Source: Lysinibacillus antri (GTDB taxonomy: Bacteria; Bacillota; Bacilli; Bacillales_A; Planococcaceae). Taken from it: 64,000 bases of DNA. The stretch covers positions 40,785-104,784 of the forward strand of contig NZ_RYYR01000014.1 in NCBI RefSeq assembly GCF_003977595.1, written 5' to 3'. A program made the translations under genes and the position numbers. Under the pieces are notes generated by a model that was given only the letters and a program-made list of their open reading frames with translations, did no database searches and was not told where the DNA came from. Positions 1 to 7,896 of the stretch are shown here, piece after piece; positions within the stretch are counted from its first letter, which is position 1, and every line of letters begins with the position of its first letter.

Positions 1-82
1 TTATTCATTATGTTAAATTAACATAGGTTATTTACTTATTATATTATGAAAATTTTCAGCTAAAGGAGGAATCAAAATAGGA

Positions 83-2041
83 ATGACTAGTATTAAAGCC
101 AAATTAATCTCTATTTTCCTGACACTATCTATCATTCCATTAGTTATTGCCACATCCATCATCTTTTTCGTTACAGATAAAGGGTTATCTTTTTTAATAG
201 AAGATCAACAACAAAAAATGATTCATAATGTTCAATATGAATTGGATACGATCTCAAAGGATTTATTAGCCATTACTTCTAGCTATTCAAAAAATGCTCA
301 AATAGTAAGTAGTTTTAAAACAGGCAGTCGTAGTGAACTATTAAATACAATCAATCCAATTTTCCAACGTCTTCAAGATGAGCATCAACTAACTGTATTT
401 GAGCTTGGGGAGGTCGATGGGACGGTTGCTTTACGAGGTCATAATCCACTCGAATATGGTGACAACAAAAGTGATGTAGGGGCTATTCAAAAAGCACTGA
501 AGGGAGAGACACTTTCTGGGTTTGAGTATGGAAAAAGCGGTCTTTCTGTAAGAGCCTTTTCACCTATCGTAGAAAACAATAAAATAATTGGTACACTTCA
601 AACGAGTATAAACAGTAACTTTATTGAGAAGTTAAGTAGCAAGCTTGAAGGAACAATAATTACTTTGTATAACCAAGATGGTTCTGTCATGTATTCATCC
701 GCTACATCTGATGTAAAGCAGCTTGATTCAGAAGTTCTAACCCATATTTTTAAAGGCAACATCTCCACACATCAACAGGATGATACACTGGAATCAATCG
801 TTCCACTCTATGACCCAACTGGTGCAGAGGTGATTGGTGGTATTGGAATCAATCAAAATATTTCTGTTATGTCTAATGTTAAACAGCAAATTTTAGTCGT
901 AACAACAATTTTAGTGGCGCTAACAATTATAATCGTTGTTATATCATCCATTCTGTTTAGCCGTTCCATATCAAAACCAATTATACAATTAGCCGATACG
1001 ATGGATGAACTTTCAAATGGAAATTTACAAGTGAATACATATGAAAGTACTCGCAAAGATGAGATAGGACATCTATTGAATGCCACGCATCAGATGAAAA
1101 CAAATATTTATACAACAATTGAAAAAGTGGCAGATGCTTCTAAACAAGTGGCGACACAAAGCAACGAGTTAAAAGAAGCGGCAAACGAGTTCAATGCAGG
1201 GTCACAACAAATCGCTTTCACGATGAACGAAATATCTGCAGGAGCTGATAGTCAGGCGAATAACATGACCGATTTAGCTTCCATGGCTACTGATTTTTCT
1301 ACATCAATCCAGTATACAAATAATAATGGGCTTGAAATGAATTACCTATCCAATGAAGTTCTTGAGCACACAAATACCGGAAAACAATTAATGCATTCTT
1401 CTAGTAAGCAGATGCAAAAAATTGACTGTATTATGATCGAAGCTGTTAACAAGATGCAAAACTTAGAAGTACAAACAAAAGAAATTTCTACGTTAGTAAC
1501 CATAATTCAAGACATTGCTAACCAAACCAATTTACTTGCACTAAACGCAGCGATAGAAGCGGCACGTGCAAAAGAACATGGTGCAGGATTTTCTGTTGTG
1601 GCAGATGAAGTGAGAAAATTAGCGGATCAAGTATCCAATTCCATTTCAAACATCACCCACATTGTTGCGTCCATTCAACATGAAACAAAATTAGTGGAAA
1701 CTTCTTTAAAGGATGGTTATTCCGAAATAAAACTAGGGAATGAGCAAATTCAATCTACTGAACAAACTTTTCAACAAATTACTCACTCTATATCTGGTAT
1801 GGTTGAAAAAATCCAATTCATTACTCATGACTTATCCGAAAACATGGAGCGTTCCAAACATATGAGCGTAACGATTGACGATGTTGCTTCCATTTCAGAA
1901 GAAACGGCTGCTGCGGTCGAGCAAACCGCTGCAACAACCCAACAATTTAACAGTTCAATTGAAGAAATTACAAAAAGTACAGAAGAGCTCTCTATTTTAT
2001 CTGATGAATTAAATGATTTAGTACAACATTTTAAATTATAA
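83..2041 (+). CDS. Methyl-accepting chemotaxis protein (Cache-HAMP-MCP)
   Basis: A 652-residue transmembrane chemoreceptor that would pass an extracellular ligand signal to CheA/CheW. A first membrane helix lies at about residues 9-31, followed by an extracellular region of about 235 residues resembling a Cache sensor. A second helix is at about 270-292, then HAMP to about 345. The coiled-coil signalling domain has its hairpin tip around 475-515 ([17 protein letters not shown], then [13 protein letters not shown]). AAAGGAGGA starting at 62 precedes the ATG by 12 bases. No receptor-adaptation pentapeptide is seen at the C terminus. It appears monocistronic. The family is certain; the ligand is unknown. 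Confidence 0.95.
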   Translation: MTSIKAKLISIFLTLSIIPLVIATSIIFFVTDKGLSFLIEDQQQKMIHNVQYELDTISKDLLAITSSYSKNAQIVSSFKTGSRSELLNTINPIFQRLQDEHQLTVFELGEVDGTVALRGHNPLEYGDNKSDVGAIQKALKGETLSGFEYGKSGLSVRAFSPIVENNKIIGTLQTSINSNFIEKLSSKLEGTIITLYNQDGSVMYSSATSDVKQLDSEVLTHIFKGNISTHQQDDTLESIVPLYDPTGAEVIGGIGINQNISVMSNVKQQILVVTTILVALTIIIVVISSILFSRSISKPIIQLADTMDELSNGNLQVNTYESTRKDEIGHLLNATHQMKTNIYTTIEKVADASKQVATQSNELKEAANEFNAGSQQIAFTMNEISAGADSQANNMTDLASMATDFSTSIQYTNNNGLEMNYLSNEVLEHTNTGKQLMHSSSKQMQKIDCIMIEAVNKMQNLEVQTKEISTLVTIIQDIANQTNLLALNAAIEAARAKEHGAGFSVVADEVRKLADQVSNSISNITHIVASIQHETKLVETSLKDGYSEIKLGNEQIQSTEQTFQQITHSISGMVEKIQFITHDLSENMERSKHMSVTIDDVASISEETAAAVEQTAATTQQFNSSIEEITKSTEELSILSDELNDLVQHFKL

Positions 2042-2048
2042 CTAAACT

Positions 2049-2092
2049 AAAACTGCCTTTAAGAGTATCTATTCTTCTTAAAGGCAGTTTTT
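2049..2092. terminator. Bidirectional terminator, chemoreceptor / DUF423 gene
   Basis: A strong inverted repeat (AACTGCCTTTAAGA pairing with TCTTAAAGGCAGTT) has A-rich and T-rich flanks. It can end the plus-strand chemoreceptor transcript and the convergent minus-strand gene. Confidence 0.8.
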
Positions 2093-2095
2093 AAA

Positions 2096-2467
2096 TTATA
2101 AAGCTTCAATTATAATGAAGATCCATGCTACTAAAAAGAATACCCCACCAATTGGAGTAATTGCACCTAGCTTCTTAATCCCTGTAATTGATAGAACATA
2201 CAAACTACCAGAAAAGAACAGTACGCCAACAAACATTAAGTAGCCGGCCCATCGAAGTAACGAAGTAGCACCTAGTAACGAATCCATTGATAAAATTGCT
2301 ATTAATAGTATCCCTAAACCATGATACATTTGGTACTGTACAGCTGTATTCCAATTTTGAGCATATCGCGGTTCTGCAAATTTATCCTTTAAAGCATGCG
2401 CTCCAAAGGCACCTAGCGCTACACCTAAAAATGCAAGTAATGCCCCTAATATTAAAAAGTTATTCAA
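2096..2467 (-). CDS. DUF423 family small membrane protein
   Basis: A 123-residue protein with four predicted membrane helices and the N-terminal glycine-rich GAFGAHALK signature of the DUF423/UPF0382 family (B. subtilis YwdK). The biochemical function of the family is unknown. The start is TTG at 2467, placed eight bases after AAGGAG. It is a single gene, convergent with the chemoreceptor. Confidence 0.85.
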   Translation of the reverse strand: MNNFLILGALLAFLGVALGAFGAHALKDKFAEPRYAQNWNTAVQYQMYHGLGILLIAILSMDSLLGATSLLRWAGYLMFVGVLFFSGSLYVLSITGIKKLGAITPIGGVFFLVAWIFIIIEAL

Positions 2468-2552
2468 ACGAAAACACTCCTTCTATGTATACTCTACTCT
2501 CTCAAACTATATCCCGTTCACTCTCTCCTTACAATAAAATGCTATTTTGACT

Positions 2553-2588
2553 AATAAAAAAGGGGGCATACCGATAGCCCCTTTTTTA
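2553..2588 (-). terminator. Terminator of the lipoprotein gene
   Basis: AAAAAGGGGGC and GCCCCTTTTTT form a GC-rich hairpin with a T-run on the minus strand, just after the stop at 2596. Confidence 0.75.
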
Positions 2589-2595
2589 GTATTAT

Positions 2596-3075
2596 TTACT
2601 TTTTAAACTCATATCGCTTTACGTCGCCATTATTAAACTTTACTTCAAGTTTAAGGTTTTGATAATTTTCATCTAATTTAAAGGCTGTAATGACTTGATT
2701 TACTACATCTTCATCTGAAGACGTTTCATTAAATGTGAGCGACTCGAAGTATCCCGCAAGTTGATTATTTGCTTCGTCACCTTTTAATTCCACTTTATTC
2801 GCATCATCATCAATTTCTGCCGTTGTACCATTTTGGTTCATAGTATATTCAACATCATAGGATACATCATTTGCATAATCTACATCTAAGTCAAAATGCG
2901 TGAAATTATAGGATGTTTCTGCATTCTCTTGATCATCATTAGTTGTATCTGTTTGATTTGTTTCAGTTGCGGGGTTCGTTTCTGTCACCAGTTCATCTTG
3001 ATCGACATCATTGTCATTACATCCATACAACGCGCCTACTAAAAATGGAACAATAAGAATTTTCGCGTACTTCAT
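2596..3075 (-). CDS. YusW-like lipoprotein
   Basis: A 159-residue secreted lipoprotein. The short signal peptide ends in the lipobox LYGC, with Cys19 as the lipidation site. An Asp/Glu/Thr-rich linker covers about residues 22-52. The rest is a single domain whose pattern (FDLDVDYAN, AEIDDD, LEVKFNNGDVKRYEF) resembles the YusW family of Bacillus. The molecular role of YusW is not established. It is expected to be tethered to the outer face of the membrane. It has its own terminator and no operon partner. Confidence 0.75.
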   Translation of the reverse strand: MKYAKILIVPFLVGALYGCNDNDVDQDELVTETNPATETNQTDTTNDDQENAETSYNFTHFDLDVDYANDVSYDVEYTMNQNGTTAEIDDDANKVELKGDEANNQLAGYFESLTFNETSSDEDVVNQVITAFKLDENYQNLKLEVKFNNGDVKRYEFKK

Positions 3076-3142
3076 TTTTACTCTCTCCTTCTAAAGTTGT
3101 CTCATCATATTTTCTCCATAAAGTTAAATTTTATCCAAACTA

Positions 3143-3301
3143 ATGTTAAAAAGTGGTGGTAAAATCCAGGAATATTCCAGTCTTGGAATAATTGGCTTTA
3201 TAACTTTACCTTATGTTAGATTAGAGGCGAGATTAATTGGTGAAGGGGTAGTCAACATTGAAATTGTTGCGGTAGTTATGGGGCTTTGGTTTGCAAGATA
3301 A
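3143..3301 (+). other. Short ORF, possible gene remnant (52 aa)
   Basis: ATG at 3143 to TAA at 3299-3301 encodes a peptide with a hydrophobic segment (LGIIGFITLPYV) and a coherent C-terminal part (EGVVNIEIVAVVMGLWFAR). The amino acid pattern looks like the end of a membrane protein, but no ribosome site precedes the ATG and the family was not recognised. It is more likely a decayed fragment than a working gene. It lies between the divergent lipoprotein promoter and the Ku terminator. Confidence 0.25.
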
Positions 3302-3303
3302 AA

Positions 3304-3355
3304 ATAAAAAGCGTAGAAGAGATACTTGTCCATTCTCTTTTACGCTTCTTTTTTT
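3304..3355. terminator. Terminator overlapping the Ku stop codon
   Basis: GCGTAGAAGAGA (3311-3322) pairs with TCTCTTTTACGC (3334-3345) with one mismatch. The stem includes the last codons and stop of Ku. A-rich sequence on the left gives the minus-strand U-run. Confidence 0.7.
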
Positions 3356-4173
3356 GGTTTTGTCTTTCTCTTCCTTGTAGTAGGTTTCTTTTTTATTGAC
3401 GTTTTATCCAGTGAAGCTTGCAATGCGGCCATCAATTCTGTCATACCAGATGGAAGCTTTGTTTCTTTCTCAGTTGCAGTGACAGTAGCATTTTCTGCTT
3501 TCTTCTTCTCAATGAGTTCTAATAAAGCCGTTCGATAGTCATCCGTATATTTTTCCGGTTCAAATTGTACTGTTAACTGCTCGATCAGCATGAGTGCTAG
3601 ATCCAATTCCTCTTCTGTAACCTTCTCTGTGCTTGGCATATTTGGTATTTCAGCAGTATTTCGCACTTCATCTGGGAATAGAATCGTTTCCATTAGTAAT
3701 GTATCATGATAGACACGAACAATAGCGAGTTGCTCTTTTGAACGAATTGTAATTTTTGCAACGCCTATTTTCCCCGAATTACTTAATGCTTCTCGTAATA
3801 ATGCATAAGCTTTTTTTCCACCACTGTCTGGAGCAAGAAAATAGCTTCGTTCGAAATAAATGGGATCAATCTCTTTTAGTTTTACAAATTCTATAATTTC
3901 TACAGCTTTGTCTTCGTTTTCTTTTCTAAGGTTTTCAAGTTCTTCAGCATCTAACACTACATATTTATTTTTGGCATATTCATAAGCCTTAACAATCTCT
4001 TCATTACCTACTTCCGTATCGCAAACTGGACAGGTCTTCTTGTAGTTAATTGGACTATTACATGCTTTATGTAATTGTCTTAACTGTATATCTTTACTTT
4101 CCGTTGCGGCGTGGAGCTTGATTGGAATGTTCACTAGACCAAAACTAATGCTACCTTTCCAAACAGTATGCAT
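3340..4173 (-). CDS. ku: Non-homologous end joining protein Ku
   Basis: Bacterial Ku, a homodimeric ring that binds double-strand DNA ends and recruits the ligase LigD. The N terminus (MHTVWKGSISFGLVNIPI) is diagnostic, and the beta-barrel core continues to about residue 230. The tail after about 245 is Lys-rich (KKKPTTRKRKTKPKKEA), as in Bacillus Ku. The start at 4173 is preferred over an upstream ATG at 4194 because AGGAG lies between them at a correct distance, giving 277 residues. No ligD gene is in the window. In B. subtilis, Ku acts mainly in spores and stationary cells. Confidence 0.93.
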   Translation of the reverse strand: MHTVWKGSISFGLVNIPIKLHAATESKDIQLRQLHKACNSPINYKKTCPVCDTEVGNEEIVKAYEYAKNKYVVLDAEELENLRKENEDKAVEIIEFVKLKEIDPIYFERSYFLAPDSGGKKAYALLREALSNSGKIGVAKITIRSKEQLAIVRVYHDTLLMETILFPDEVRNTAEIPNMPSTEKVTEEELDLALMLIEQLTVQFEPEKYTDDYRTALLELIEKKKAENATVTATEKETKLPSGMTELMAALQASLDKTSIKKKPTTRKRKTKPKKEA

Positions 4174-4337
4174 TAAAATCACTCCTCTTTTCATTATTAT
4201 GCGAATAGATTGTTCTTTCTATGTATAACTGATTAAATAGATCATCATTTGGCTCCAAAATTTTTTCCTATTTCAGCAGTACCCGAACGCATCATACAAA
4301 ATTCCGAACCTATTTTAACAACTTTAATAGAATGAAC

Positions 4338-4368
4338 AAAAAAATAACCCTCCATCAATTTGGAGGGT
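4338..4368 (-). terminator. Terminator of ctaG
   Basis: ACCCTCC and GGAGGGT form a short hairpin followed on the minus strand by a T-rich tract. It abuts the stop codon of ctaG. Confidence 0.75.
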
Positions 4369-5154
4369 CTACGCTTTTAGTAGCACTGGTTCCGGTTGTT
4401 TTAGTTTAAAATATTGCGCACATACAGCAATAACGATGATTAAATCAATCAGGTCGCCACCATAATACATCAACATTGCCCCCACTTTTGCATCAGCTTG
4501 TTCAATTCCTACTGGCGGGTTTGCATAAATCCATTTTGATAAAATACTATGACCTGCCATCGCTAGTACTAATACAACTGCTCTTAATTGAAAACTTGTC
4601 CGTCGAGGGGATAGATCAACGTTAATCATCGATACCGTAAAAATATATCCCGCTAAAAACACATGGAAATGAATGAAAATATAAAGTACTGTCGAGGAGT
4701 GCATAAGATTAAACAAGTCTGTCGTATAGAGAATCCATAACCCTCCAATATTTAAGATGCTTGCAGTTATTGGATGACTAACAAATTGGATATATGTGCT
4801 TTTTAGAAATTTGCTTACTTTTCTTGCAAATCGTACAGGTAACGTTCTTACTAACAAAGTCATTGGTGCTGAAAATACAAGCAATAATGGACCTAGCATC
4901 CCGAGGAGCAAATGGGTAGCCATATGTGCTTGAAAACTAGTATGAGCCATTTTCGCAATTGGTCCTAGAATGCTTAAGCTAATACAGACGATTCCTGCAC
5001 TCCATAAAACAATTCGATACAATGGCCACTTTCGCTTTTTCTTGTTAGAAGCATACACGGCAATTAAATAAGGTAAAATAAGACAACTGATTAATATCCC
5101 CAGACCCAACAGACTTGAACTATCCACTGTACCTACTTCATGGTGATTATGCAT
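4369..5154 (-). CDS. ctaG: CtaG-type cytochrome c oxidase assembly membrane protein
   Basis: A 261-residue polytopic protein with about seven membrane helices, belonging to the caa3 oxidase assembly (CtaG, Bacillus type) family. Conserved features include HMATHLLLGMLGPLLLV at about residues 77-93 and FHVFLAGYIF near 162. Bacillus CtaG is needed for active caa3 oxidase, probably in copper delivery. No oxidase genes are nearby. The ATG overlaps the 3' end of the DUF2243 gene by 8 bases, so the two are cotranscribed and probably translationally coupled. Confidence 0.87.
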   Translation of the reverse strand: MHNHHEVGTVDSSSLLGLGILISCLILPYLIAVYASNKKKRKWPLYRIVLWSAGIVCISLSILGPIAKMAHTSFQAHMATHLLLGMLGPLLLVFSAPMTLLVRTLPVRFARKVSKFLKSTYIQFVSHPITASILNIGGLWILYTTDLFNLMHSSTVLYIFIHFHVFLAGYIFTVSMINVDLSPRRTSFQLRAVVLVLAMAGHSILSKWIYANPPVGIEQADAKVGAMLMYYGGDLIDLIIVIAVCAQYFKLKQPEPVLLKA

Positions 5155-5620
5155 TCATTCCACCTACTTTTGGATGTGGAACGGAGGACTTCTTTTTTAT
5201 TAAGACAGTTCCAATAATAATTAATAAAATGGCAATGACATTCCAGGTTAGATCGTAATAAAAAATCTCCACATTGTAACGAATTTGGTGGATTTTCATT
5301 AATTTATGTTGAATCGTTCCATCATAGAGCTGGAACACCCCTGCTCCAAGCAATAAAGAACCGATCCATTTTTGTTTTTTCCACACATTTCGTTTTCTTA
5401 GTTGAGCAAGCATAAATAATCCGGCTACGGTTGCGAACCAACTAAATGCATGAAACAGACCATCCGAGATTAGCCCTACACTTAATGTAGCTTTATCATA
5501 AAAGTGATGCCAATGAAGCAATTGGTGGAAAACAGCCTCGTCCAAAAATGCCACGATCCCTACTCCAAAGAACACACCTGACCATAGATTTAAAGCATCG
5601 TCATTTTTATTTTTTTCCAA
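5147..5620 (-). CDS. DUF2243 membrane protein
   Basis: A 157-residue protein with four predicted membrane helices and conserved His/Asp residues (FLDEAVFHQLLHWHHFYD near 25-42; DGLFHAFSW; LYDGTIQHKLMKIHQIR). This matches the DUF2243 family. Its pairing with CtaG suggests a role in oxidase or copper handling, but this is inference from neighbourhood only. The start is a TTG at 5620 after GAGGATGAG. It is the first gene of a two-gene operon. Confidence 0.8.
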   Translation of the reverse strand: MEKNKNDDALNLWSGVFFGVGIVAFLDEAVFHQLLHWHHFYDKATLSVGLISDGLFHAFSWFATVAGLFMLAQLRKRNVWKKQKWIGSLLLGAGVFQLYDGTIQHKLMKIHQIRYNVEIFYYDLTWNVIAILLIIIGTVLIKKKSSVPHPKVGGMNA

Positions 5621-5818
5621 TTCTACTCATCCTCTTATCGTACGTATATTTTCCCCTCCTATTTTATCCATCTTTTGTAAAAGCTATAATTAGAAAAAAC
5701 AAGTATCTAATAAGTGCTTATGAATTATATTGCTTATGAATTATATATAGTAGCTTTGGAAATGATAAAAACTGCTCTATTACTAGATGCTAACGGAGTT
5801 TCGGAAAAAGTTTGCATA

Positions 5819-5904
5819 GTGAGAGGACTAAGCACACAAGCCGCAGAGCCAACTTGAAGCTGTCTCTACGACTTGTCTTTGTGCTTTGTGAAAGGTCCTC
5901 TCAC
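5819..5904. repeat. Nested inverted repeat in the ctaG-czcD spacer
   Basis: GTGAGAGGAC (5819-5828) pairs perfectly with GTCCTCTCAC (5895-5904). Inside it, AGCACA...CAAG (5831-5840) pairs with CTTG (5872-5875) and TGTGCT (5880-5885). The element could fold as an 86-base hairpin. It lies in a ~630-base spacer with no gene that I can support. Confidence 0.5.
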
Positions 5905-6032
5905 ATAAAATAATGCCAACTAAACTTTCTATATTTGTTCGCGGCTTACAGTGGTAGGCCGCGCTTTCTAAATTCAGATTATACTACCGGTATATTCTTA
6001 TATCCTATTGTCCTAAGTAACTTGTTGATTGA

Positions 6033-6140
6033 AGTGAAGGGGCGACTCCTGCGGGAACAGTGACTCGAGACCCCGCAGGAGCAAAGTGACGAGGAGGCTC
6101 GAGCCGGGCCCACGAAAAGCGTCCCCGTAACGGAAATTAA
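6033..6140. repeat. GC-rich Bacillales intergenic repeat
   Basis: This stretch is far more GC-rich than its surroundings and has internal complementarity: CTCCTGCGGG (6046-6055) against CCCGCAGGAG (6072-6081), then a GAGGAGGCTCGAGCC block and AAAGCGTCCCCGTAACGGAAAT. From memory, closely similar sequences recur between genes in many Bacillales genomes. No coding function is apparent. Confidence 0.6.
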
Positions 6141-6151
6141 TTTTCTCCACA

Positions 6152-6196
6152 TTAAAAACACATCATTTTTCTCAATGGAAAAGTGATGTGTTTTTG
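6152..6196. terminator. Terminator downstream of czcD
   Basis: AAAACACATCA pairs with TGATGTGTTTT and has T/A runs on both sides. It lies about 50 bases beyond the czcD stop. Confidence 0.65.
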
Positions 6197-6248
6197 TTTT
6201 ACCCTAGCTAGCCTTATTTTTCACCTTCAGAACAGCCTCATGCTTCAT

Positions 6249-7208
6249 TTAATGACTATGCGCATGGTGATGGTGGTCATCATTTTTGAGTTTGCATAAG
6301 ATCGAGTTGTCATGGGCATGTTCTACATTTTCTATTTGAACTGTCATATGATTAATCCCCACATGTAGTAATCGATGTTCAATATCTTTCAGCATCTTTT
6401 GACTTTCTTGTAATGTGATATGATCTTTCACTACCATATGGCAAGATAATGCATTTTGGCCACTTGTAATTGACCATACATGTAAATCATGAATATCCAT
6501 TACATCCGGCGTTGATTTAAAGATTTGAATAATTTCTTCTAGCTTAATATTACTTGGTGTACCTTCCATTAAAACATGAATCGAGTCTTTTGTTACGCGA
6601 TAACCACTAATTAAAACTAACAGTGCCACGATTACACTTGCTAATGGATCTGCCCAGCCCCAACCTAAAAACATTATCAGTAGAGCTGCAATTACTGCCC
6701 CTACCGAACCAAGCATATCGCCAATAACATGTAAAAATGCTGCGCGTACATTTAAATTTTCCTTCGTATCACCGCCACGCATAATAATCCACGCTACTAA
6801 AATATTGACAAGTAGCCCGATAATTGCAATCGTTAACATCCCCGTTGACGCAATTTGAGGAGGATTGGAAAACCTTTCGATTGCCTCATAAAAAATGAAA
6901 AGGGCAATGATAATTAGCGTAACACCATTAAATACAGCAGCTAATATTTCAAAACGCTTATATCCATAGGTTTTACTGTAGCTTGCCACCTTCTCACCAA
7001 ATTTAAAGGCTAGAACTCCTACCCCAAGTGATACCGCATCGCTAAGCATATGCCCAGCATCTGAAAGTAACGCAAGGCTATTTGTCATTAATCCCCCAAT
7101 GACTTCGAGAATCATAAATGCACTAATGATAAAAAATGCAATCAACAACGTCTTTTTATTGGCGCCGTGTGCATGATTGTGATGTGCATGATCATGTCCG
7201 TGTCCCAT
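6249..7208 (-). CDS. czcD: Cation diffusion facilitator, CzcD-type zinc exporter
   Basis: A 319-residue zinc/divalent-metal:proton antiporter of the CDF family. It has six membrane helices and His-rich cytoplasmic tails (HGHDHAHHNHAHG at the N terminus, DDHHHHAHSH at the C terminus). The transport-site HxxxD pairs are visible in helix 2 (LLSDAGHMLSDA) and helix 5 (HVIGDMLGS). A ferredoxin-like C-terminal domain starts near residue 210. The gene is 70 bases downstream of an ArsR-family regulator, and a half-conserved operator-like dyad sits in that gap. This is the expected arrangement for zinc-induced efflux. Confidence 0.93.
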   Translation of the reverse strand: MGHGHDHAHHNHAHGANKKTLLIAFFIISAFMILEVIGGLMTNSLALLSDAGHMLSDAVSLGVGVLAFKFGEKVASYSKTYGYKRFEILAAVFNGVTLIIIALFIFYEAIERFSNPPQIASTGMLTIAIIGLLVNILVAWIIMRGGDTKENLNVRAAFLHVIGDMLGSVGAVIAALLIMFLGWGWADPLASVIVALLVLISGYRVTKDSIHVLMEGTPSNIKLEEIIQIFKSTPDVMDIHDLHVWSITSGQNALSCHMVVKDHITLQESQKMLKDIEHRLLHVGINHMTVQIENVEHAHDNSILCKLKNDDHHHHAHSH

Positions 7209-7229
7209 TGCTATGCCCCCTATCTTTAT

Positions 7230-7249
7230 ATATTAATATATGTTCATAT
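7230..7249. promoter_or_regulatory. Possible second CzrA-type operator before czcD
   Basis: ATATTAATAT/ATGTTCATAT is a degraded dyad; 7 of 10 half-site positions match the better site at 7624-7643. It could give czcD its own metal response. Confidence 0.35.
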
Positions 7250-7279
7250 AGCGATATTTGATATAAGACATTTTACCTT

Positions 7280-7579
7280 CTAGCTATGAATAGCATGTTC
7301 AATTGTTTGCTTTAACATGTTCATCACATGTTCATCATCATAAGAGTAAAATAAAGTTGTGCCTTCTCTACGATATTTAACTAAACGGAGATTTTTTAAA
7401 AATCGAAGTTGATGGGAAACAGTTGATTGTCTAAGATCTAACGTATCTGCAATTTCGTTAACGGAATACTCCTTTGCAAAAAGTAAATTTAATATTCGTA
7501 TTCGAGTTGGGTCACTTAATGCTTTAAATGTTTGAGAAACTAAAAATAACGTTTCTTCATCTAATTCTTCACTTGCCAA
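7280..7579 (-). CDS. czrA: ArsR/SmtB-family metal-sensing repressor (CzrA-like)
   Basis: A winged-helix repressor expected to dissociate from DNA when it binds zinc or cobalt and so release czcD. The core reads [20 protein letters not shown], then [21 protein letters not shown] (recognition helix), and the C terminus carries [19 protein letters not shown] with His/Asp residues typical of the alpha5 metal site. The longest frame starts at 7633, but that ATG lies inside the operator palindrome and has no ribosome site. TTG at 7579, 11 bases after GGAGG, gives a 99-residue protein of normal family length and is my choice. czcD follows directly. Confidence 0.85.
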   Translation of the reverse strand: MASEELDEETLFLVSQTFKALSDPTRIRILNLLFAKEYSVNEIADTLDLRQSTVSHQLRFLKNLRLVKYRREGTTLFYSYDDEHVMNMLKQTIEHAIHS

Positions 7580-7623
7580 TTGGAAATCATCCTCCACTCC
7601 ATCCACCTCACTTAAAATTCGAT

Positions 7624-7643
7624 ATATGAGCATATGTTCATAT
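7624..7643. promoter_or_regulatory. ArsR/SmtB-type operator
   Basis: ATATGAGCATATGTTCATAT is a 20-base dyad with 9 of 10 symmetric positions, matching the ATATGAAC-like half sites of the CzrA/SmtB class. It lies about 45 bases upstream of the chosen czrA start, as expected for autoregulation. Confidence 0.65.
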
Positions 7644-7689
7644 AATTATTATACGTTGATTTATTCTAAATGTACACATATTCATTTGG

Positions 7690-7840
7690 AAAATTTTATA
7701 TGAAAAGTGGAAGCGCCATCGCTCAGCCCCGACAGAAACTAGAGACTTCCGACAAGGATGCTTGCATGCGTAGGAGGAAGTTGAAGTTTCGAAAGGGGCT
7801 ATGGTGCTGAAGCTAGACATTATTCCAACTTAAAATTTTA
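7690..7840. repeat. AGCTAGACA-family intergenic repeat, copy 1
   Basis: This ~150-base element runs from GAAAAGTGGAAGCGCC to a tail containing AGCTAGACATTATTC and AACTTAAAATTTTATAC. Its arms (GCTCAGCCCC and GGGGCTATGGTGC) can pair. The tail recurs at 38915 and 52295. It fills most of the spacer between czrA and the SLH gene. Confidence 0.6.
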
Positions 7841-7863
7841 TACATTCTTATTCAATTAAAATA

Positions 7864-7888
7864 GGCATCCCCACACACGGTGGAAATG
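7864..7888. terminator. Terminator of the SLH-protein gene
   Basis: GGCAT...ATGCC with inner CCAC/GGTGG forms a compact hairpin flanked by A-rich and T-rich tracts, immediately after the stop of the gene at 7897. Confidence 0.65.
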
Positions 7889-7896
7889 CCCCTTTT

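Noticed and set aside
5979..6161. 60-residue minus-strand frame over the GC-rich repeat
   Set aside because: It is entirely made of intergenic repeat sequence with no ribosome site and an unlikely composition.
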